Source: Neisseria lactamica (lineage in GTDB: Bacteria; Pseudomonadota; Gammaproteobacteria; Burkholderiales; Neisseriaceae). Taken from it: a DNA stretch of 64,000 nucleotides. A model generated the notes under the pieces. That model saw only the letters and a program-made list of their open reading frames with translations, ran no database searches and had not been told where the DNA came from. Numbering within the stretch: position 1 is the stretch's first letter; the number at the start of each line of letters is the position of its first letter. Below, piece after piece: positions 11,702-20,828 of the stretch. A program made the translations under genes and the position numbers. The DNA is taken from assembly GCF_901482445.1 (NCBI RefSeq), contig NZ_LR590477.1, forward strand, positions 1,922,001-1,986,000. Direction: 5' to 3'.

Positions 11702-13765
11702 ATGACAACCCAAACCCTTTTAATCGAACTCCTTACCGAAGAACTCCCGCCAAAAGCCCTGAATAATCTGGGCAACCATTTTGCCGCCGCCGTTGCCGAA
11801 GGCTTGGAAAAAGCGCAACTGGTTGACGGTGCAGTCGAATTTACCGCCTACGCTTCTCCTCGCCGTTTGGCGGTTCAAGTCAAAAACGTCAAAGCCGTTC
11901 AGGCAGATCAAAAAATCGTGAAAAAAGGCCCTGCCGTAGCGAATGCCGTAAAAGACGGTGTGCCGACCAAGGCTTTGGAAGGTTTCGCACGCGGTGCGGG
12001 GGCGAAAATCGAAGACCTGACCATCATCAACGACGGCAAGCAGGACGTGTACGCCTACGAATACGTCCAAACCGGCAAACCGCTGGGCGAGCTTTTGGAA
12101 GACATTATCAATGCCGCAGTGAAAAAACTGCCGATTCCGAAAGTGATGCGTTGGGGCAGCAGCACGTTTACCTTCGTGCGCCCCGTCCACGGGCTGATTG
12201 TGCTGCACGGCGGCGACATCGTAAACGTCAGCGTTTTGGGTTTGCAAAGCGGCAATCAAACCTTGGGACACCGCTTCCTTTCCAGCGGCGAAATCACCAT
12301 TGAAAACGCCGACAGCTACGCCGAACAAATGCGCGAGCAAGGCAAAGTCGTCGCTTCGTTTGCCGAGCGCAAAGCTGCGATTCAGACGGCATTGGAAGGG
12401 CAGGCACGCCGTCTGAACGCGACTGTTGCCGCCGATGAAGCATTGTTGGACGAAGTAACCGCGCTGGTCGAATGGCCTGTTGTTTTGGAAGCCGGTTTTG
12501 AGGAACACTTCCTCGCCGTGCCGCAAGAATGCCTGATTCTGACGATGCAGCAAAACCAAAAATACTTCCCGCTGCTCGACCAAAACGGCAAGCTGATGAA
12601 CCGCTTCCTGCTGGTTTCCAACCTGCAAACCGAAGATCCGTCGCACATCATCCGAGGCAACGAACGCGTCTTGCGCGCGCGCCTGTCTGATGCCGAGTTC
12701 TTCTACAAACAAGACCAAAAAGCGACTCTGGAAAGCCGCCTGCCCAAGTTGGCGAACGTGGTGTACCACAACAAAATCGGTTCGCAAGCCGAGCGCATCG
12801 AACGCCTGCAAAGCATCGCCGCCCACATCGCTAAAGCATTGGGCGCGGATGCCGCCGCAGCCGAGCGTGCCGCACGGTTGGCCAAAGCCGACTTAGTGAC
12901 CGAAATGGTCGGCGAATTCCCCGAACTGCAAGGTACGATGGGTAAATACTATGCCCGCTTGGACGGCGAAACCGAAGAAATCGCCGAAGCCGTCGAGCAG
13001 CACTACCAGCCGCGTTTTGCCGGCGACAAGCTGCCCGAAAGCAAAATTGCCGCCGCCGTGGCACTGGCGGACAAACTGGAAACCTTGGTCGGAATTTGGG
13101 GCATCGGTCTGATTCCGACCGGTGACAAAGACCCCTACGCCCTGCGCCGCGCCGCCTTGGGTATTTTGCGGATGCTGATGCAGTACGGTTTGGACGTGAA
13201 CGAACTGATTCAGACGGCATTCGACAGCTTTCCCAAAGGTTTGCTCAACGAGAAAACGCCGTCTGAAACCGCCGATTTTATGCAGGCGCGCCTTGCCGTG
13301 TTGCTGCAAAACGATTATCCGCAAGACATCGTTGCCGCCGTACTCGCCAAACAGCCGCGCCGTTTGGACGATTTGACCGCCAAACTGCAGGCCGTTGCCG
13401 CGTTCAAACAACTGCCCGAAGCCGCCGCGCTCGCCGCCGCCAACAAACGCGTGCAAAACCTGCTGAAAAAAGCTGATGCCGCGCTGGGCGAAGTCAATGA
13501 AAGCCTGCTGCAACAGGACGAAGAAAAAGCCCTCTTTGCCGCTGCGCAAGGCTTGCAGCCGAAAATCGCCGCCGCCGTCGCCGAAGGCAATTTCCAAACC
13601 GCCTTGTCCGAACTGGCTTCCGTCAAGCCGCAAGTCGATGCCTTCTTTGACGGCGTGATGGTGATGGCGGAAGATGCCGCCGTAAAACAAAACCGTTTGA
13701 ACCTGTTGAACCGTTTGGCAGAACAAATGAACGCGGTAGCCGACATCGCGCTTTTGGGCGAGTAA
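11702..13765 (+). CDS. glyS: Glycyl-tRNA synthetase beta subunit
   Basis: This 687-residue beta chain of glycyl-tRNA synthetase is needed for tRNA binding. It starts TLLIELLTEELPPKAL, a family hallmark. A central HD-like region includes ARLAKADLVTEMVGEFPELQG, MGKYYARLDGE, and the C-terminal anticodon-binding domain begins near PRRLDDLTAKL. Length is normal. Several uptake-like GTCTGAA sequences lie inside the reading frame. Confidence 0.97.
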   Translation: MTTQTLLIELLTEELPPKALNNLGNHFAAAVAEGLEKAQLVDGAVEFTAYASPRRLAVQVKNVKAVQADQKIVKKGPAVANAVKDGVPTKALEGFARGAGAKIEDLTIINDGKQDVYAYEYVQTGKPLGELLEDIINAAVKKLPIPKVMRWGSSTFTFVRPVHGLIVLHGGDIVNVSVLGLQSGNQTLGHRFLSSGEITIENADSYAEQMREQGKVVASFAERKAAIQTALEGQARRLNATVAADEALLDEVTALVEWPVVLEAGFEEHFLAVPQECLILTMQQNQKYFPLLDQNGKLMNRFLLVSNLQTEDPSHIIRGNERVLRARLSDAEFFYKQDQKATLESRLPKLANVVYHNKIGSQAERIERLQSIAAHIAKALGADAAAAERAARLAKADLVTEMVGEFPELQGTMGKYYARLDGETEEIAEAVEQHYQPRFAGDKLPESKIAAAVALADKLETLVGIWGIGLIPTGDKDPYALRRAALGILRMLMQYGLDVNELIQTAFDSFPKGLLNEKTPSETADFMQARLAVLLQNDYPQDIVAAVLAKQPRRLDDLTAKLQAVAAFKQLPEAAALAAANKRVQNLLKKADAALGEVNESLLQQDEEKALFAAAQGLQPKIAAAVAEGNFQTALSELASVKPQVDAFFDGVMVMAEDAAVKQNRLNLLNRLAEQMNAVADIALLGE

Positions 13766-13781
13766 CCGTTGTACAGTCCAA

Positions 13782-13808
13782 ATGCCGTCTGAAGCCTTCA
13801 GACGGCAT
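13782..13808. terminator. Perfect uptake-sequence palindrome between glyS and lgtA
   Basis: ATGCCGTCTGAAG and CTTCAGACGGCAT are separated by a single base. It can end glyS transcription and lies 21 bases before the lgtA start. Confidence 0.8.
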
Positions 13809-13829
13809 CGTGCCTATCGGGAGAATAAA

Positions 13830-14827
13830 TTGCAGCCTTTAGTCAGCGTATTGATTTGCGCCTACAACGTAGAAAAATATTTCGCCCAATCATTAGCCGC
13901 CGTCGTGAATCAGACTTGGCGCAACTTGGATATTTTGATTGTCGATGACGGCTCGACAGACGGTACGCTTGCCATTGCTAAGGATTTTCAAAAGCGGGAC
14001 AGCCGTATCAAAATCCTTGCACAAGCTCAAAATTCCGGCCTGATTCCCTCTTTAAACATCGGGCTGGATGAATTGGCAAAGTCGGGGGGGGGGAATATAT
14101 TGCGCGCACCGATGCAGACGATATTGCCGCCCCCGACTGGATTGAGAAAATCGTGGGTGAGATGGAAAAAGACCGCAGCATCATTGCGATGGGCGCGTGG
14201 CTGGAAGTTTTGTCGGAAGAAAAGGACGGCAACCGGCTGGCGCGGCACCACGAACACGGCAAAATTTGGAAAAAACCGACCCGGCACGAAGACATTGCCG
14301 CCGTTTTTCCTTTCGGCAACCCCATACACAACAACACGATGATTATGCGGCGCAGCGTCATTGACGGCGGATTGCGTTACAACACCGAGCGGGATTGGGC
14401 GGAAGATTACCAATTTTGGTACGATGTCAGCAAATTGGGCAGGCTGGCTTATTATCCCGAAGCCTTGGTCAAATACCGCCTTCACGCCAATCAGGTTTCA
14501 TCCAAATACAGCATCCGCCAACACGAAATCGCGCAAGGCATCCAAAAAACCGCCAGAAACGATTTTTTGCAGTCTATGGGTTTTAAAACCCGGTTCGACA
14601 GCCTTGAATACCGCCAAATAAAAGCAGTAGCGTATGAATTGCTGGAGAAACATTTGCCGGAAGAAGATTTTGAACGCGCTCGCCGGTTTTTGTACCAATG
14701 TTTCAAACGGACGGACACGCCGCCCGCCGGCGCGTGGCTGGATTTTGCGGCAGACGGCAGGATGCGGCGGCTGTTTACCTTGAGGCAATACTTCGGCATT
14801 TTGCGCCGATTGCTGAAAAACCGTTGA
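13830..14827 (+). CDS. lgtA: LOS N-acetylglucosaminyltransferase LgtA, phase-OFF
   Basis: LgtA adds beta-1,3-GlcNAc to the terminal galactose of the lactosyl chain on heptose I, opening the way to the lacto-N-neotetraose LOS. It is a GT2-family enzyme: PLVSVLICAYNVEKYFAQSL and IVDDGSTDGT form the nucleotide-sugar fold. The start is the TTG at 13830 after GGGAGAATAA. A tract of 10 G (14084-14093) shifts the frame: reading from the TTG gives about 170 residues and ends at 14342, while the rest (ARTDADDIAAPDW onward in the true frame) is intact to 14827. Eight or 11 G would restore a protein of about 332 residues. The 5' part is nearly identical to lgtD. Confidence 0.93.
14084..14093 (+). repeat. 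Phase-variation poly-G tract of lgtA (10 G)
   Basis: Ten G in a row follow AAGTC. With the TCG serine codon using the first G, the frame is open only when the count is 8, 11 or 14, so this copy is OFF. Confidence 0.9.
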
Positions 14828-14868
14828 AAAACGCCGCTTTATCCAACAGACAAAAAACAGGATAAATT

Positions 14869-15708
14869 ATGCAAAACCACGTTATCAGCTTAGCTTCCGC
14901 CGCAGAACGCAGGGCGCACATTGCCGATACCTTCGGCAGGCACGACATTCCGTTTCAGTTTTTCGACGCACTGATGCCGTCTGAAGAACTGAATCGGGTG
15001 ATGGCGGAATTGGTGCCGGGATTGGCAAAACAGCACCTGTTGAGCGAAGTGGAAAAAGCCTGCTTTATGAGCCACGTCGTATTGTGGAAACAGGCATTGG
15101 ACGAAGGTCTGCCGTATATCGCCGTATTTGAGGATGATGTCCTGCTTGGCAAAGACGCGGAGAAATTCCTTGCCGAAGACGCTTGGCTAAAAGAACGCTT
15201 TGACCCCGATTCCGCCTTTATCGTCCGCTTGGAAACGATGTTTATGCACGTCCTGACCTCGCCCTCCGGTGTGGCGGACTACTGCGGGCGTGCCTTTCCG
15301 CTGTTGGAAAGCGAACACTGGGGGACGGCGGGCTATATCATTTCCCGAAAGGCGATGTGGTTTTTCTTGGACAGGTTTGCCGCCCTGCCGCCCGAAGGGC
15401 TGCACCCCGTCGATTGGATGATGTTCGGCAACCCTGACGACAGGGAAAGGATGCCGGTTTGCCAGCTCAATCCCGCCTTGTGCGCCCAAGAGCTGCATTA
15501 TGCCAAGTTTCACGACCAAAACAGCGCATTGGGCAGCCTGATCGAACACGACCGCTGCCTGAACCGCAAACAGCAAAGGCGCGATTCCCCCGCCAACACA
15601 TTCAAACACCGCCTGATCCGCGCCCTGACCAAAATCAGCAGGGAAAGGGAAAAACGCCGGCAAAGGCGCGAACAGTTAATCGGCAAGATTATTGTGCCTT
15701 TCCAATAA
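14869..15708 (+). CDS. lgtB: LOS beta-1,4-galactosyltransferase LgtB
   Basis: This 279-residue GT25-family enzyme adds the terminal beta-1,4-galactose to the GlcNAc placed by LgtA, completing lacto-N-neotetraose. The family core is seen as HVISLASAAERRAHI, EKACFMSHVVLWKQAL and the metal-binding IAVFEDDVLLG. It starts at an ATG 41 bases after lgtA. The frame is intact, but with lgtA OFF it would have no acceptor. Its first two thirds are almost identical to lgtE. Confidence 0.95.
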   Translation: MQNHVISLASAAERRAHIADTFGRHDIPFQFFDALMPSEELNRVMAELVPGLAKQHLLSEVEKACFMSHVVLWKQALDEGLPYIAVFEDDVLLGKDAEKFLAEDAWLKERFDPDSAFIVRLETMFMHVLTSPSGVADYCGRAFPLLESEHWGTAGYIISRKAMWFFLDRFAALPPEGLHPVDWMMFGNPDDRERMPVCQLNPALCAQELHYAKFHDQNSALGSLIEHDRCLNRKQQRRDSPANTFKHRLIRALTKISREREKRRQRREQLIGKIIVPFQ

Positions 15709-15719
15709 AAGGAGAAAAG

Positions 15720-16639
15720 ATGGACATCGTATTTGCGGCAGACGACAACTATGCCGCCTACCTGTGCGTTGCGGCAAAAAGCGTGGAAGCGGCCCATCCC
15801 GATACGGAAATCAGGTTTCACGTCCTCGATGCAGGCATCAGTGAGGCAAACCGGGCGGCGGTTGCCGCCAATTTGCGGGGGGGGGTAATATCCGCTTTAT
15901 AGACGTAAACCCCGAAGATTTCGCCGGCTTCCCCTTAAACATCAGGCACATTTCCATTACGACTTATGCCCGCCTGAAATTGGGCGAATACATTGCCGAT
16001 TGCGATAAAGTCCTGTATCTGGATATAGACGTATTGGTCAGGGACAGCCTGAAGCCTTTATGGGATACCGATTTGGGCGATAACTGGCTTGGCGCGTGCA
16101 TCGATTTGTTTGTCGAAAGGCAGAATGCTTACAAACAAAAAATCGGTATGGCGGACGGCGAATATTATTTCAATGCCGGCGTATTGCTGATCAACCTGAA
16201 AAAATGGCGGCAGCACGATATTTTCAAAACGGCCTGCGAATGGGTGGAACAATACAAGGACGTGATGCAATATCAGGATCAGGATATTTTGAACGGGCTG
16301 TTTAAAGGCGGGGTGTGTTATGCGAACAGCCGTTTCAACTTTATGCCGACTAATTATGCCTTTATGGCGAACAGGTTTGCGTCCCGCCATACCGACCCGC
16401 TTTACCGCGACCGGACTTATACGGTAATGCCCGTCGCCGTCAGCCATTATTGCGGCCCGGCAAAGCCGTGGCACAGGGACTGCACAGCGTGGGGTGCGGA
16501 ACGTTTCACAGAGTTGGCGGGCAGCCTGACGGCCGTTCCCGAAGAATGGCGCGGCAAACTTGCCGTCCCGCCTGCAAAGCGTATGTTTCAAAGATGGCGC
16601 AGAAAACTGTCTGCCAGATTCTTACGCAAGATTTATTGA
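15720..16639 (+). CDS. lgtC: LOS alpha-1,4-galactosyltransferase LgtC, phase-OFF
   Basis: LgtC is a GT8-family retaining galactosyltransferase that adds alpha-1,4-galactose to lactose, making the P(k)-like globotriose LOS. MDIVFAADDNYAAYL binds the sugar nucleotide and VLYLDIDVLVRDSL carries the DxD metal site. The ATG at 15720 follows AAAGGAGAAAAG. Nine G at 15877-15885 shift the frame, so the product ends at 15902 after 60 residues. A tract of 7, 10 or 13 G would give about 306 residues. The downstream frame from 15903 to 16639 is undamaged. Confidence 0.93.
15877..15885 (+). repeat. Phase-variation poly-G tract of lgtC (9 G)
   Basis: Nine G lie between TTTGC and TAATATC. The required codons are CGG, GGG repeats and GGT, which needs 7, 10 or 13 G, so this copy is OFF by one base. 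Confidence 0.9.
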
Positions 16640-16690
16640 CGGGGAAGAAGCCTTCAGACGGCATTGGATGTATCGGAAAGGAGAAACGGA

Positions 16691-17704
16691 TTGCAACCTT
16701 TAGTCAGCGTATTGATTTGCGCCTACAACGCAGAAAAATATTTCGCCCAATCATTAGCCGCCGTCGTGAATCAAACTTGGCGCAACCTGGAGATTTTGAT
16801 TGTCGATGACGGCTCGACAGACGGCACGCCCGCCATTGCCCGGCGTTTCCAAGAACAGGACGGCAGGATCAGGATAATTTCCAATCCCCGCAATTTGGGC
16901 TTTATCGCCTCTTTAAACATCGGGCTGGACGCATTGGCAAAGTCGGGAATGGGGGAATATATTGCGCGCACCGATGCCGACGATATTGCCGCCCCCGACT
17001 GGATTGAAAAAATCGTGGGCGAGATGGAAAAAGACGCGGATATTGTCGCAATGGGTTCCTATTTGGAGATTTTGGCGGAAGAAAACAATAAAAGCGTGCT
17101 TGCCTCCATTGCCCGAAACGGCGAAATTTGGAAGAACCCCCTGACCCATCAGGAAATTACGTCTGCCTTTCCCCTCCGCAATCCCATACACAACAACACG
17201 ATGATTATGCGGCGCAGCGTCATTGACGGCGGTTTGCGGTTCGACCCCGCCTATATTCACGCCGAAGACTATAAATTTTGGTACGAAGTCGGCAAATTGG
17301 GCAGGCTGGCGAATTATCCCGAAGCCTTGGTCAAATACCGGTTCCATCAAGACCAAACTTCCTCCAAGCACAACCTGCAACAGCGTCAGACGGCGTGGAA
17401 AATCAAAGAAGAAATCAGGGCGGGGTATTGGAAGGCGGCAGGCATAACCGTCGGGTCGGACTGCCCGAATTACAGGCTTTTGAAATCAACGGCATATGCC
17501 TTGCACGAAAAAGCCTTGTCCGGACAAGATATCGGATACCTCCGCCTGTTCCTGTACGAAAATTTCTTGTCGTTGGAAAAGTATTCTTTGACCGATTTAC
17601 TGGATTTTTTGACAGACCGCGTGATGAGGAAGCTGTTTGCCGCACCGCAATATAGGAAAATCCTGAAAAAAATGTTACGCCCTTGGAAATACCGCAGCTA
17701 TTGA
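16691..17704 (+). CDS. lgtD: LOS N-acetylgalactosaminyltransferase LgtD
   Basis: This 337-residue GT2-family enzyme adds beta-1,3-GalNAc to the terminal galactose of lacto-N-neotetraose. It starts at a TTG (16691) after GGAGAAACGGA, like lgtA, and shares its first about 80 codons with lgtA. The position of the phase-variable tract is interrupted here (GGG-AAT-GGGGG, 16944-16955), encoding SGMGEYIARTDADD, so the frame is open and likely stable. The full GT2 core (IVDDGSTDGTPAIARRF, ARTDADDIAAPDW) is present. Without LgtA and LgtB activity it would lack its acceptor. Confidence 0.94.
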   Translation: MQPLVSVLICAYNAEKYFAQSLAAVVNQTWRNLEILIVDDGSTDGTPAIARRFQEQDGRIRIISNPRNLGFIASLNIGLDALAKSGMGEYIARTDADDIAAPDWIEKIVGEMEKDADIVAMGSYLEILAEENNKSVLASIARNGEIWKNPLTHQEITSAFPLRNPIHNNTMIMRRSVIDGGLRFDPAYIHAEDYKFWYEVGKLGRLANYPEALVKYRFHQDQTSSKHNLQQRQTAWKIKEEIRAGYWKAAGITVGSDCPNYRLLKSTAYALHEKALSGQDIGYLRLFLYENFLSLEKYSLTDLLDFLTDRVMRKLFAAPQYRKILKKMLRPWKYRSY

Positions 17705-17722
17705 AACCGAACAGGATAAATC

Positions 17723-18529
17723 ATGCAAAACCACGTTATCAGCCTAAGCACCGCCGCAGAACGCAGGGCGCACATTGCCGATACCTTCGGCAGGCACGGC
17801 ATCCCGTTTCAGTTTTTCGACGCACTGATGCCGTCTGAAAGGCTGGAACAGGCAATGGCGGAACTCGTCCCCGGTTTGTCGGCGCACCCTTATTTGAGCG
17901 GAGTGGAAAAAGCCTGCTTTATGAGCCACGCCGTATTGTGGAAGCAGGCATTGGACGAAGGTCTGCCGTATATCGCCGTATTTGAGGACGACGTTTTACT
18001 CGGCGAAGGCGCGGAGCAGTTCCTTGCCGAAGACGCTTGGCTGCAAGAACGCTTTGACCCCGATTCCGCCTTTATCGTCCGTTTGGAAACGATGTTTATG
18101 CACGTCCTGACCTCGCCCTCCGGCGTGGCGGACTACTGCGGGCGCGCCTTCCCGCTGTTGGAAAGCGAACATTTTGGTATGGCGGGCTATATCATTTCCC
18201 GAAAAGCGATGCGGTTTTTCCTGGACAGGTTTGCCGTTTTGCCGTCCGAACGCCTGAAGGCGGTGGATTGGATGCTGTTCAGCAGTTTTCTCGACAAAGG
18301 GGGGATGACGGTTTGCCAACTGACCCCCGCCTTGTGCATCCAAAGCGAAACCCTGCCCAGCCAACTGAAAAACGGCAGGCAGGAATCGTACCGCAACCGC
18401 CGCTCCCCGAAGGTTTTGTTGAAACGCGCTTTGGGAAAAATCGGTCGGGAAATCGAAAGGGCGAGGGAACGGAAGCGTCAGAAAAAATTAGAAAAACACC
18501 TCGGGCGGCACGTCGTCCCGTTTGAATAG
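17723..18529 (+). CDS. lgtE: LOS beta-1,4-galactosyltransferase LgtE
   Basis: This 268-residue GT25-family enzyme adds galactose to the glucose on heptose I, forming the lactosyl core on which the other Lgt enzymes act. It matches lgtB almost base for base over the N-terminal half (HVISLSTAAERRAHIADTFG, IAVFEDDVLLG) and differs in the acceptor-side C-terminal third. The frame is intact and no homopolymer is present. It closes the lgt operon, 18 bases after lgtD. Confidence 0.95.
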   Translation: MQNHVISLSTAAERRAHIADTFGRHGIPFQFFDALMPSERLEQAMAELVPGLSAHPYLSGVEKACFMSHAVLWKQALDEGLPYIAVFEDDVLLGEGAEQFLAEDAWLQERFDPDSAFIVRLETMFMHVLTSPSGVADYCGRAFPLLESEHFGMAGYIISRKAMRFFLDRFAVLPSERLKAVDWMLFSSFLDKGGMTVCQLTPALCIQSETLPSQLKNGRQESYRNRRSPKVLLKRALGKIGREIERARERKRQKKLEKHLGRHVVPFE

Positions 18530-18680
18530 GTTTTGGCCTTTCCTTATTTGGCGGGTGTGCGCTGTCCCTAAATTTATGTCGGGGAATCCGGTTTGTTCGG
18601 TTTCACTTGTTTTCGGGTAAGCCCTAATTCGTGATTCCCACGAAAACAGAAAGCCAAAAACAGAAACCTGAAATCTCGTC

Positions 18681-19063
18681 ATTCCCGCGCAGGCGGGAAT
18701 CTAGGTCTTTAAACTTCGGTTTTTTCCGATAAATTCTTGCCGCATTAAAATTCTAGATTCCCGCCTTCGCGGGAATGACGGCGGAGAGAGTTTGTTGTTT
18801 CGGATAAATCCCTGTAGTTTTTCATTTCTAGATTCCCGCTTTCGCGGGAATGACGGTGGGGGGGATTTCTGTTTTTCCGACAAATTCCTAAAACTTAAAA
18901 TTTCATCATTTCTGCGAAGACAGAAAACCAAAAACAGAAACCTGAAAACAGCAACCTAAAATTCGTCATTCCCGCGCAGGCGGGAATCCAGTCCGTTGAG
19001 TTTCAGTCATTTCCGATAAATCACCGCAACGTTAAATTTCTAGATTCCCGCTTTTGCGGGAAT
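18681..19063. repeat. Cluster of five dRS3 repeats (neisserial intergenic mosaic element)
   Basis: Five 20-base dRS3 units of form ATTCCCGC-NNNN-GCGGGAAT lie at 18681-18700, 18757-18776, 18832-18851, 18968-18987 and 19044-19063, flanked by TCTAG or GTC. The two sequence forms alternate: the core is GCAG in the first and fourth and TTCG or TTTG in the others. Between them are related spacers with CAGAAA and TTCCGATAAAT. Such mosaics are recombination-prone, and dRS3 units are known integration targets of neisserial filamentous phage. The whole gap 18530-19110 holds no gene. Confidence 0.9.
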
Positions 19064-19112
19064 GACGGCGGGGGAAATCTTATTTGAACCTACTATCTTA
19101 ATCGGCTGCAAA

Positions 19113-19145
19113 ATGCCGTCTGAACGGGTTTCAGACGGCATTTCT
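19113..19145. terminator. Uptake-sequence hairpin downstream of rsmE
   Basis: ATGCCGTCTGAA and TTCAGACGGCAT are inverted around 5 bases just before the rsmE stop on the - strand, with A- and T-runs on both sides. Confidence 0.8.
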
Positions 19146-19147
19146 GT

Positions 19148-19873
19148 TTATACAAAATCGCCCCAAAGCGTCTGCATCGCGGCGAGGGCGGCGAGGGCGG
19201 CGGTTTCGGTGCGCAGGATGCGTTTGCCCAATGTTACGGCTTGGAAGCCGGCATCAAATGCCTGTTGTTCTTCCTGTTCCGTCCAGCCGCCTTCGGGCCC
19301 GACCATAAAGACGATTGCGCCGGACGGGTGGCGGATGTCGCCGAGTTTGCGGGCGCGGTTGATGCTCATAATCAGCCTGGTGCTTTCAGACGGCATTTTG
19401 TCGAGTGCTTCACGGTAGCCGATGATGGGCAGTACGGGGGGAACGGTGTTTCTGCCGCTCTGTTCGCACGCGGAGATGACGATTTCCTGCCAGCGTGCGA
19501 GGCGTTTGGCGGCGCGTTCCCCGTCGAGGCGGACGATGCAGCGTTCGCTGATGACGGGCTGTATGGCGGTTACACCCAATTCGACACTTTTTTGCAGGGT
19601 GAAATCCATGCGATCGCCGGAGGAGATGGATTGTATCAGTGTGATGTTCAGCGGGGATTCCGTATCGGCGGTTTCTTCGTGCAGGATTTCGGCTTCGGCG
19701 CGGCGTTTTTCCAAAACGGTCAGCCGTGCGGCGTGTGCCTTGCCTTTGCCGTCGAAGAGGGTGATGTTTTCGTTGGGGCGGACGCGCAGGACGTTGAGGT
19801 GGCGGACGATGTTGTCGGGCAGGGCGACGGTTTGTCCGACGGAAAGGTTTTCGGGCAGGTAGAATCGGGGCAT
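19148..19873 (-). CDS. rsmE: 16S rRNA (uracil-1498-N3)-methyltransferase RsmE
   Basis: This 241-residue SPOUT-class methyltransferase modifies U1498 in 16S rRNA. The N-terminal PUA-like part begins MPRFYLPENLSVGQTVALP and contains RVRPNENITLFDGKG. The C-terminal SAM-binding knot is shown by IVFMVGPEGGWTEQE and LGKRILRTETA, both family signatures. Length is standard. It is divergent from the inositol-monophosphatase-like gene, with 103 bases between starts. Confidence 0.96.
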   Translation of the reverse strand: MPRFYLPENLSVGQTVALPDNIVRHLNVLRVRPNENITLFDGKGKAHAARLTVLEKRRAEAEILHEETADTESPLNITLIQSISSGDRMDFTLQKSVELGVTAIQPVISERCIVRLDGERAAKRLARWQEIVISACEQSGRNTVPPVLPIIGYREALDKMPSESTRLIMSINRARKLGDIRHPSGAIVFMVGPEGGWTEQEEQQAFDAGFQAVTLGKRILRTETAALAALAAMQTLWGDFV

Positions 19874-19976
19874 AGTTTTTGGCGGTTCGGACGGTTATAA
19901 TCCGTCGCAGCGGCGTGATGGAAACGGACATTATACGTTTGCGCGCCGCAAGTTCAAAATATGAGGACAGTGGGAA

Positions 19977-20771
19977 GTGTTGCACCGTTTGCAGAAAGTC
20001 GTGCGCCATATCGCGCAAACCGAAATTATGCCGCGTTTTTTGAATACGCCGTCTTGCCGCAAGGAAGACGGTTCGATGTTGAGCGAGGCGGACATTGCCG
20101 CGCAGACGGCTTTTGCCGCCGCGTTGCCGCTTCTGATCGATTGCCCGATGTTGGGCGAGGAAATGTCGCGGCAGGAACAGTCGGCTTTGTGGGAACAATA
20201 TTCGGGGGAAAAGGGGCTGTGGATTGTCGATCCGATAGACGGGACAAATAATTTTGTCAACGGGCTGCCGCATTTTGCGGTATCGGTGGCGTTTGTCCGC
20301 AACGGGCGCGCCGAGTTGGGCGTAATCTACAACCCGGTCAGCGGCGAATGTTTTTATGCCGAACGCGGGCAGGGGGCGTTTTTAAACGGGACGCGCCTGC
20401 CCCTGCGCCTCGTGGATAAAAAACTCAATGAGGCAATCGCGGGCGTGGAAATCAAATATCTGCGTTCCGGCAAACTTTCCAGCCGTATGAGTACGCTCGC
20501 GCCTTTCGGGACGGTGCGGAGTATGGGCAGCAGTACGCTGGACTGGTGTTATCTGGCCTGCGGACGCTATGATGTTTATGTCCACGGCGGGCAGAAGCTG
20601 TGGGACTATGCTGCGGGTGCGTTGATTTTCGAGGAGGCGGGCGGCAGGCTGACGACTTTGGAAGGCGACAGGTTTTGGAGTGGTGAACACGTGTTCAAAC
20701 GCTCGGTTGTTGCCGCGCTCGAACCGAAGCTGTTTGAACGCTGGGTCGGGTGGATACGGGAAAACCAATAG
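19977..20771 (+). CDS. Inositol-monophosphatase family protein
   Basis: This 264-residue protein belongs to the Mg2+-dependent FIG superfamily. The metal-binding motif WIVDPIDGTNNFVNG is complete (the DPIDGT hallmark), and the second motif appears as KLWDYAAGALIFEEAGG. EEMSRQEQSALWEQYSGE supplies the usual upstream glutamate region in a somewhat diverged form. The start is a GTG at 19977 or the next TTG; no in-frame ATG exists near it. Substrate could be inositol phosphate or another small phosphate ester; the family alone does not decide. Confidence 0.88.
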   Translation: MLHRLQKVVRHIAQTEIMPRFLNTPSCRKEDGSMLSEADIAAQTAFAAALPLLIDCPMLGEEMSRQEQSALWEQYSGEKGLWIVDPIDGTNNFVNGLPHFAVSVAFVRNGRAELGVIYNPVSGECFYAERGQGAFLNGTRLPLRLVDKKLNEAIAGVEIKYLRSGKLSSRMSTLAPFGTVRSMGSSTLDWCYLACGRYDVYVHGGQKLWDYAAGALIFEEAGGRLTTLEGDRFWSGEHVFKRSVVAALEPKLFERWVGWIRENQ

Positions 20772-20828
20772 GTTCAACAGGTTTGTTAATATATTTTCAC
20801 GATTAACGTTCCTTAACATTAATTCGGG

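Noticed and set aside
18681..19063. Repeat cluster as a CRISPR array
   Set aside because: Repeats are palindromic 20-mers of two forms with irregular, related spacers; they match dRS3.
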